Shown piece after piece: positions 56,533-64,000 of a stretch of 64,000 nt of DNA; the first letter of the stretch is position 1; every line of letters starts with the position of its first letter. A program made the position numbers and the translations under genes. The notes beneath the pieces were generated by a model that was not told the DNA's origin, made no database searches, and was given only the letters and a program-made list of their open reading frames with translations. Location: NCBI GenBank assembly GCA_951812925.1, contig OX638369.1:61456228-61520227 (forward strand), in the 5' to 3' direction. Source of the DNA: Calliopum simillimum. Its lineage: Eukaryota; Arthropoda; Insecta; Diptera; Lauxaniidae.

Positions 56533-56562
56533 TATCGATATTCAGCCATAAACCATCGATAG
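56533..56562 (+). promoter_or_regulatory. TATCGATA and ATCGATAG sites
   Basis: TATCGATA at 56533-56540 and ATCGATAG at 56555-56562. They lie directly beside the MITE at 56050-56529 and about 1 kb from the pair at 55481. Confidence 0.45.
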
Positions 56563-57417
56563 TTGGCGAGCTCTAGCATTCACTTAAGTATTTTTTTGCA
56601 TAAATATATGTATTTAGATATATTTCGTTCACTGTACAACTGGCATGCCAACACATATGTATGAAATAACTGTGTTTTCAATTTATACGAGTACCTATTT
56701 CCGCTATTAACCGCGAAGCGAACGCCATGTACGGATTAAAAAAAAAAACGAGGAAAACAGGAAGTAAACAAATGGATTCCGTTTAAAATTCCCGTGCTGG
56801 GTTGATTTTTATCACTTGAAAATTTATATACTTTTTACACTAAATAAATTCTCTGTGTCATTGCTGAGCTTTGAATTGTTGCATTTTTATTAGTGAAATT
56901 CGCATTTGTTGTTGCTATGGTTGTTGCTGTTGTTGCGAGATTTTGGCACCATTTGCATAATCCGTAAGCGCAAAGCATTCGCTGCTGGTTTCCAACAAAT
57001 ACCAAATGTGTGCCAGTGTTTGTTGATATTTTCAAGCACTTCCGATTTATTGGGCTACCATTTTTCCGGAAGTGCAGCAAAATTTGCGATGAGTAGCGCA
57101 AAAAAAAAACAAACATTTTAATATCTCTTTTGCTTTTTATGCTTGGATTCAATTTAGAAATTATCATCACAGACTTATTCCATGCGGATTGGAATTCTAT
57201 TTTTATGTGATTTATCCATTATATTCGGGACGTTCTTTGCGAAAGAGTAAGAATCAAGCCTTTCAATTATTCATTAATTTAAGCTTTAGTCGTCTACTTT
57301 TGTTTTAAAGCTTGGTCTTTTGACAAAAACAAAAATTCAGTATACAACATGGAGGCTTAAAGTGGATGACCTCATAAAGTACAATTTTTTAAATTTAAAG
57401 ACTTAAAATTTATATGC
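56563..57417. other. No gene recognised; possibly unique DNA
   Basis: Contains a GTTGTTGCTGTTGTTGCGAG stretch. A 111-codon minus-strand frame at 56835-57170 has no recognisable domain. Confidence 0.35.
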
Positions 57418-57508
57418 AACTAGCTGACCCGGCAAACGTTGTTCTGCCATTTCTCGTAGGTTGTGTGCTGTTTTTAGTATGGATGATGTCCATCTTTACT
57501 GTCTAGAT

Positions 57509-58686
57509 CAGAAGTCGGCAATTAGTTTTAAGTGGGGTCCGGATACTACTCCGTAGAGTCCCGATAATTCAAACACCCAAAATGTATTCCCTGTTCGGAT
57601 TAGCGAAGAGTTTAGATTATAGTATGTATGGTGTATTATACAACAAATACTTAGGTATATTTTAGTGGACAAAAGAACCAACCGAGATAAGAAAATTTTT
57701 CAGGGTTTTAATCATAAAAATATATTTTAAACAGAATTCCTTCGATGTAATCCCAATCTTTATGATGTTTATCAATTTATGTTTTAATTATTTGCAGTTG
57801 AGCTGCTTGGTCGTTGTTCAAAAAGTTATTTTAATTTTTCTGTTCGACGTTTTTTAAATTAATTGTTCCTGAGGAAGCTGAGAATTATCCAAGAAACATC
57901 GAACAGAAAAATTAAAATAACTTTTTGAATTTTAATTTTAAACATCGACCAAACAGCTCAACTTCAAATAGTTCTATGATGCTTAGTTTCAAAAAAATAA
58001 GGATGTCTCATAATTCATGCATACTTTGAATTTTCCGCCATTTGTGCGATAAAGTGTTTGCAATTTAAAAAAGAAAACAGTTTAAGATTAGTTATAATTT
58101 GTTAAAAAAGAAGATTTGCTTCTCGTGAAAATCACATTTGCGGTCTTCAGCCAGTTTTATAAAGTAAGGTACCCTGTGCCTTCCAGGTGTGCGGCCGTTA
58201 ATCTTGAGCGTTATTGAATCTTACAAAAATTAATTTTTGAAGTTTTACAAACAATGTGGAGCCCACTCTTAAATTCTTCGACGGATGCAGTTCTATATGT
58301 TTTCAAGGAAGTGTTTTCCTGCAAGTCTATGGTCTCCATTTGGAGTAAGGGCTTTGGATGACTGAACAACTCTCAGCCCAACAGTTCATTCTGCAGCTGG
58401 AAAAACTTCAAAGGGATTTTAAGTGTCACGACAAATTTTCTATTTCTTTAAAGTTTTAGAATCTTGCCGCAAAATTCTGCCTAAGATCTCACATAAGATT
58501 TTAAAAGACTACAATGTCTGTTTCAGAAATATTTAAATATTTTCATATTCAAGGATTATTGAAAAGTGAATAAATTTTTATATAATTTATTTAAGTAACT
58601 TAAGCTTTAAAATATTTTTTGAATGTCCAGTTTTATAAGTTTCGCGGTCCGGACTTGGACCGCGGTCCGCTAGTTTCCAACCGCTG
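57509..58686. mobile_element. hAT-type element with 8-bp TSD GTCTAGAT
   Basis: Ends CAGAAGTCGGCAA and TTTCCAACCGCTG (imperfect inverted repeats of hAT style). GTCTAGAT is duplicated at 57501-57508 and 58687-58694 and fits nTnnnnAn. An internal inverted repeat at ~57795-57965 pairs GTTGAGCTGCTTGGTCG and AAAAAGTTATTTTAATTTTT with their complements. GC-rich subterminal CGGTCCGGACTTGGACCGCG. Any transposase remnant is too decayed to call. Confidence 0.9.
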
Positions 58687-58744
58687 GTCTAGATAGAAGA
58701 TGGGCAATATAATTTACCAAGTTTTGTAATAATAACTGATATGG

Positions 58745-60238
58745 GTGCAGAGTAGAGAGGATCAAATTTTTTTTCCACTTACTTTCATTCAGTTTCGGAT
58801 TCTGCGTTAAAATCTCCTTGGGACCATATATCTGCGGTGAATTTCGACTCAGCTAAAAATCGTTTGAAGTTTTGGGTTGCTTTCGCTATTGCGAGATTGT
58901 CTTTGATAATTTATAACTTCCGAACAACTTGTTGTATTGCTATGATTTTAGCACCGTTAGAAAGGTTTTGTTGCGTAGTAAGAACGCTTTGGCTAATTTA
59001 TTGAAAAAAGTTATCTGGTTCAAAAGTTATGACCTTTTGAATGAAAATATATAAAAACTTTATACAAAATGTACCAAAAATTTAATCTTTTTTGAAAAAA
59101 AAATATACTTTTAAATTTTTTTTATAGTGTATAAAAAGAACTATCTAGAGAGGGTCTATTCATTCAGATACGGCTAGGCATTTCCAAGTTATGACCTTTT
59201 GAATAAAGACAAATACAAACTTCATACTAAGTATATTAGAAATTTAATCTTCCAAAAACAAAAAAAAACGTTATTTTTGAATTTTTTTCTATAGCTTATT
59301 TAAAGGCCTTTCCAACACAGTTCTGTTCTATAAGAAACGGCAAGAAATTCCAAAATTATGACATTTTGAATCAAAGCATACATTTTCTCTATAATACTTG
59401 ATTTTTCGAACTTTGAGTCATTATAGCACCGCTTAGTGACCCAACTTCAAAAAATCCTTTGGCGGTTTTTTTCTACTAATTAATGGTAATCGAAAGTGCT
59501 ACACAAGAACTCATATTGTAAAAAAAAAAAAAATTTTTTTTGTTCAACTTTGTTTTAAATATTTTTTCACTCAACAGTTCTCATCTGCTCTCATTCAAAA
59601 TGTCATAACTTTGGAATTGCTAGCCGTATCTTAAAGAACAGGACTGCGTTGGAAAGGCGTTTTGATGAGCTATAGAAAAAAGTTCAAAAATAACGGTTTT
59701 TTTTTTCTAGGAAGATTAAATTTCTAATATACTTTGTATGAAGTTTTTATCTGTCTTCATTCAAACGGTCATAACTTTGAAATGACTAGCCGTATTTGGA
59801 TGAAAAGACCCTCTCTAAATAGTTATTTTTATACACCATAAAAAAATTTAAAAGTATATTTTTTTTTTAAAAAAGATGAAATTTTTGGTACATTTTGTAT
59901 AAAGTTTTTATATATTTTCATTCAAAAGGTCATAACTCTTGAACCAGATATTTTTTTTCAATAAATTAGCCAACGCGTTGATACTACGCAACAATACCTT
60001 TCTAACGGTGCTAAAATCATAGCAATACAACAAGTTGTTCGGAAGTTATAAATTATCAAAGACAATCTTGCAACAGAGAAAGAAACCCAAAACTTCAAAC
60101 GATTTTTAGCTGAGTCAAATTCACCGCAGATATATGGTCCTAAGGAGTTTTTAACTTAGATTTTATCGGAGAATCCGAAACTGAATGAAAGTAAGTGGAA
60201 AAATTTGGCTTGGAACAAATTGATCCTTTCTAGTGCAG
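58745..60238. repeat. Large palindrome (foldback element) 5
   Basis: Arms of ~650 bp (58745-59390 and 59590-60238) with scattered mismatches. Matching stretches include AATTTATAACTTCCGAACAA, TGCTATGATTTTAGCACCGT and CACTTACTTTCATTCAGTTT. The outer ends (GTGCAGAGTAGAGAGGATC against GGATCCTTTCTAGTGCAGAG complement) are imperfect. No target duplication found. More diverged than the other palindromes. Confidence 0.85.
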
Positions 60239-61059
60239 AGACATAACATTGCTCCCCCAATGTCACCTCGCAAACGTTGTTCTACAATATTTTGCATGTT
60301 TGTTGCTTTATTCGTTCAACGGCCCAAACGGGCTCCCTAACATCTTGATGGCATTTTTCGATGTAATACACGCCTTTTTCAATCATAAATTAAAACAAAT
60401 CGTACAAAATAGCATATAGTATAATTTCGGTCTGTTTGAAACATGAACGACGGTTTCGCTATTAAAAAATTGGATGGTGGCAGAAGAAGGGTGAAAAATC
60501 TGGGATTATAAGCATTATTTGATGACAAATCAAAAAAAAAAAAATGCGACTTAAAAATATTTTTGTATGAGGGCCACTCTAAGTATGCACTTTTAAGAAA
60601 AGTTTTTTAACCAATGCTGTGCCTCTTAATATAAAAGGAAAATTCCATGTGAATCGAAAAAATACGATTTATATATTTTTTTTGTATGAGAGCCACCCCA
60701 AACATCCACCTTAAATAAAAGTTTTACAGTCTAAGAAGAATTAATGTGAATCAATTAACCCGTAGGTTGATTTTGTAGCCATTTAACATACCTTTCGTAT
60801 GATACTAATATTATCAAAATCCTTCCAGGGGTTCCCAACTTATAATAGTTTTTATAAAAGATATACATATATCTCGATCTGCCGATGGCTATATCTCCGA
60901 AATTAGGTCCGACAAGAACTTTTTGTTGTTGTTGTAATTAATTCCCAGAGCACTATTTGGGCAAAAAAAAACAACAGTTTTTAAAGTAAAATTGTTTCTA
61001 AGTTTTAATTTTCCTTTGCTTTTATTTACAAAATATTTTGTGAATGAAAATGGAAGAAG
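60239..61059. other. No gene; dispersed-repeat traces
   Basis: CTCGCAAACGTTGTTCTAC at ~60267 echoes CCGGCAAACGTTGTTCTGCC at 57431. This may be the displaced remainder of the repeat entered by the hAT element and palindrome 5. Confidence 0.35.
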
Positions 61060-61467
61060 TCATACAAAATTATAAAAAATTTTTTAATTTCTTATAAATG
61101 CAAGTGGAATAAGTCCATTCAGACCAAAAAAAAACTCGACTATTTTCTACTACACTTTAAAAAATTTGTACAGTAAAAACTTTAAACTAGTTTAATAATG
61201 CCGACCAATATTTTTAAATTAATTTAAAAGCAAAACCTTCTGTGTATAGCAGTAAATGAAAAAATGGACTTTTTCCACTTTCAAAAACATAATTTTTGTA
61301 AAAATGCTTTTCATGAAAAGTTCTTTTTGAGTAATTTATGATGAAATCGTGGTCTAACGAGTCTGTAATTTTCAATATAAAAAGAGGAAATATATAGCTA
61401 GCTATATTTATCATAAACTCAATTTTTCCGAAATTGGACTTATTCCACTTTCAAATAAACCCATTCA
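61060..61467 (+). repeat. Dispersed repeat, copy 2 (partner of 614-1017)
   Basis: Same orientation and order as 614-1017, with scattered substitutions and small indels. Ends at AAATAAACCCATTCAT like copy 1. Confidence 0.75.
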
Positions 61468-61544
61468 TATATTAGATTTAAAATGTTTTGAATAGATTGA
61501 AAATCGAAAACTGGAAAATTTTTGTTATTTCACTTGTATTGATT

Positions 61545-61700
61545 TAACCCTTTCGACCCGGAAAAAAACTGTGGGGTACACAATATTTGTGATAGGTTAA
61601 TCTTAGAAACTAAATTTAAGTAAAATGTTTGACCGTCTTTAAAATCAAATTTTCACCGCCAGAGGCGCTTCCGGTCTATACTCCCAACAGATGTTTTTGG
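61545..61700 (+). repeat. Dispersed repeat (inverted partner at 38690-38810)
   Basis: ACTGTGGGGTACAC, TTTCACCGCCAGAGGCGC and TATACTCCCAACAGATG match 38690-38800 in reverse complement, in consistent order. Confidence 0.65.
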
Positions 61701-62937
61701 TTTGAATTTTCGGGATACAATGTCCTTGGAGTGGTTATAATATAAAAACAGTGGTTACTAAAAATTGCATTAATTTTATTAATTCATTCAATTTAAGTGA
61801 CGTTAATAACCGAGTTATATTATTCAAAAGTATTTATATAAAAATTTTTGGGATATATTGTCCCAGCCGGTTCGAAAGGGTTAAATATCAAACTCCTAAT
61901 ATTTGGGTAAAAATCTGCTGATATTCACTCAAAATAAGTTCGCTGCTTTATGTATGATTTGGTTTTAAGCCCATAATAGTGAAGGCGGTTTCCGCAATGT
62001 GTACTATTTTCATTCTACAAACATACTTTGACCTTAAAACCTTTTTCATGAAAGTACGAGTTTCGAGATCGAAAAAATGTAAACTTTGTAATAAAACACT
62101 TAACAGTTAAGAGTGCTCAGTAGTCTGACGCCAATGGGTTAACACTTTCACTTTTCCGTTAGTGCATCATTTGCATTTTCTCGCTTCTCTCCATAGCAAG
62201 CGGCTCAGGCACGTCTCCATCACTGATATGTTTAATCTGCTGGTTCCGTTTATTTACCCATTGATTTATTTTTCTTTGTTCAACAGTTATTTGATTGAAT
62301 TTGAAAATTAAATTGTTCTTAATTTGTTTGCTTACGACACTTACCCAGCTTTCGTTGGCGTTTCAGCTGCATGTCTCCCACTTGGTTTCCGTTCCATTAA
62401 ATCTCTTTTTTGTTTTATTTTTTCCTTTTTTTTTTTTTGATATTCCTTTTTTGTTTCATTTCTGTTCGTTCTACTAAATTTTGTTGTAACACTCAATGGA
62501 ATGAAAATGTTGATTTCGAAAATGAAGCAGCATTCATTCATTCTCATCACAAATTGAATGTAATTAAATTAAATTTAATGAAAGGATTTTTTCAGGACCT
62601 TTTCCGTTGAGTGCCATTTCTTATTTTATGAAGTATGTTCTACTTAAATGGTTGATAAATTTTTTATTTTACAAGACATCCTTCTGGTGTAATTTAATAT
62701 GTCTGTAATTAAATTACATGTTTCAGGAACAAAAAAGAAAACTGTCATTTGGTGATATTTTATTTAAACAAAATAACACATAAATATTTTTAAAATGTTC
62801 GTGTTTTTTTTTTTTATCACGTTCTTCTCATAGTTTGTAATTGGCTAGCTAAGTAAATATACTTAAATAAATGGCATATGCTCTTCCAGAATGCTATCGA
62901 AGCTCCTAGCCCTTGTATGTCGTAGGAGCATTTTTTT
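61701..62937. other. No gene recognised
   Basis: AT-rich with T-runs near 62420 and 62800. Short frames here have no recognisable content. It may be unique DNA. Confidence 0.35.
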
Positions 62938-63025
62938 AGACCCTGCACCCAGGGTATTTTCATGTTGTTTTTCCATTTGTAACGCAAAGCAGGAGGTGTG
63001 GCAGGTACAAAAAAGTATGTGTGAC
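62938..63025 (+). mobile_element. Helitron/DINE-1-like fragment G
   Basis: Only the 5' end remains: ACCCTGCACCCAGGGTAT, TTGTAACGCAAAGCAGGAGG and TGTGGCAGGTACAAAAAAGT, ending before the core. Confidence 0.7.
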
Positions 63026-64000
63026 ATTACATACCGTATCGAATAGCATTTTGCTTTTGCATCTCCGATTTTTTTGAAATTATTGTCTTATAGTACTAGT
63101 TGAGATTAGCATTTTTTCAGAGATTAGCATCGTTTCAGAGATATAAATTTTCAAAAAACTAAAAAAGCTGCAAAAACAACATTAAGTAGTTTTTTGAAAT
63201 GCTCATAACTCCGTTTTTGTTTTCTTGGAAGACTCTCCCGTATGACTCTGTTGACACACATATTTTTTATATAAAGTCAGCCACCATTACTTAAGATTTC
63301 AAACGATCTTAAATTTTTAGGCCTTAGGCTGTTGAGTTAAACTGGAGCTCGAAATCAAGTTAATGTATCCTTCTACGATCCTGTTTTCGGATAGTTCTTT
63401 TTTTAACTCCCACATAGGCATTTGACAAAAAAGAATGACCTAATACAGGAAAGTACTCATACAGCTTTCAGATCACCCGTAGTCAGTTAAGACGAACTAA
63501 AGTCTTAGCAACGTTTTTTTTTTTTGTATTTTGTCCAATACAATCAACAAGAAACAGATCTTAATGGTTTATACGTGCCACGGTGTTATGTATTTTCTAT
63601 ATATCTGTAACAGTAACGAATAACCGCTTAAGTCCATTTTTGATCACAAGGCACAATAGTATTAATTTGTTTTATAGGTATAAGAATTACATATGTTACT
63701 TTGCCTTATGATTTAAAATCGACTAAAGCGGTTAGTTCTTACTGTTACTGATATGCAAATTAAGAACACAGAGAAAAACTGAAGTCAAAATAATTGACGA
63801 CTACGCGGTATGGTTAGAGGATTAAGGAATGTACTGACTTGTGTGGCTTTCGCCTAGGTTATGGGTCTTGCTTTATAAAAGCAAAAAAAATTAGTAATAT
63901 ATTGACAGACTTTCTAGTGTCGATTTTTTAACAATTCATATCAGTTGTTATGGAATGAAATATCTTGGCTCAGGATAATGTAAGTCCCTCAGTCATTAAC
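63026..64000. other. No gene recognised
   Basis: AT-rich with one T-run. No transposon end or frame that I can support. Confidence 0.35.

Noticed and set aside
56835..57170. 111-codon minus-strand frame as a gene
   Set aside because: No recognisable domain, AT-driven composition, and no supporting splice or promoter context.

Overview
The window looks like repeat-dominated nuclear DNA of a higher fly (Brachycera; a tephritid-type genome is my best guess, inferred rather than proven). Three things point there: a nuclear copy of insect mtDNA in the ancestral insect gene order with invertebrate mitochondrial codon use; many Helitron/DINE-1 (mini-me) elements with the dipteran (TA)n - core - (GTCY)n layout; and Transib, mariner, Tc1, pogo, hAT and jockey-type elements. 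I see no intact host protein-coding gene. Most open frames here are chance or transposon-derived.

Layout. 1-4760: dispersed repeats and a 1.35 kb palindrome. 4760-10883: a nuclear mitochondrial insertion (NUMT: atp6-cox3-tRNA-Gly-nad3-tRNA cluster-nad5-tRNA-His-nad4), decayed by frameshifts and stops and split by a DINE and by a second insertion. 11.7-13.5 kb: a decayed Transib transposase. 13.9-16.4 kb: a SINE-like repeat split by a 2.2 kb palindrome that holds a mariner fragment and is itself split by a TA-flanked MITE. 16.4-20.5 kb: MITEs and a DINE. 20.9-21.9 kb: a satellite with higher-order structure. 22.0-23.6 kb: a Tc1-like element rearranged into a palindrome. 23.9-26.2 kb: a jockey-type LINE. 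26.2-29.3 kb: a Tc1-like transposase with a probable intron, split by a palindromic hAT element with a perfect 8-bp target duplication. 29.7-32.6 kb: decayed repeats and a pogo-like element. 33.3-34.7 kb: a retrocopy of a SENP6/7-like SUMO protease. 34.9-36.8 kb: another palindrome. 37.3-43.4 kb: DINEs, a LINE 3' half, a possible coding fragment split by a hAT MITE, and a hammerhead-ribozyme-like motif. 45-52 kb: tRNA-like SINEs, a 122-bp tandem repeat, and hAT MITEs, one made of short palindromic motifs. 53-57.4 kb: a DINE, a GC-richer stretch, and TATCGATA (DREF-type) sites beside MITEs. 57.5-60.2 kb: a hAT element and another large palindrome. 60-64 kb: second copies of repeats from the left side, a DINE fragment, and otherwise plain sequence.

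The theme is nesting. Five hAT-type elements have 8-bp duplications fitting nTnnnnAn. At least six palindromes of 1.3-2.2 kb lie in 64 kb, and several share a degenerate internal module. The Tc1-derived palindrome suggests that inverted duplication of an ordinary transposon end can create such elements.
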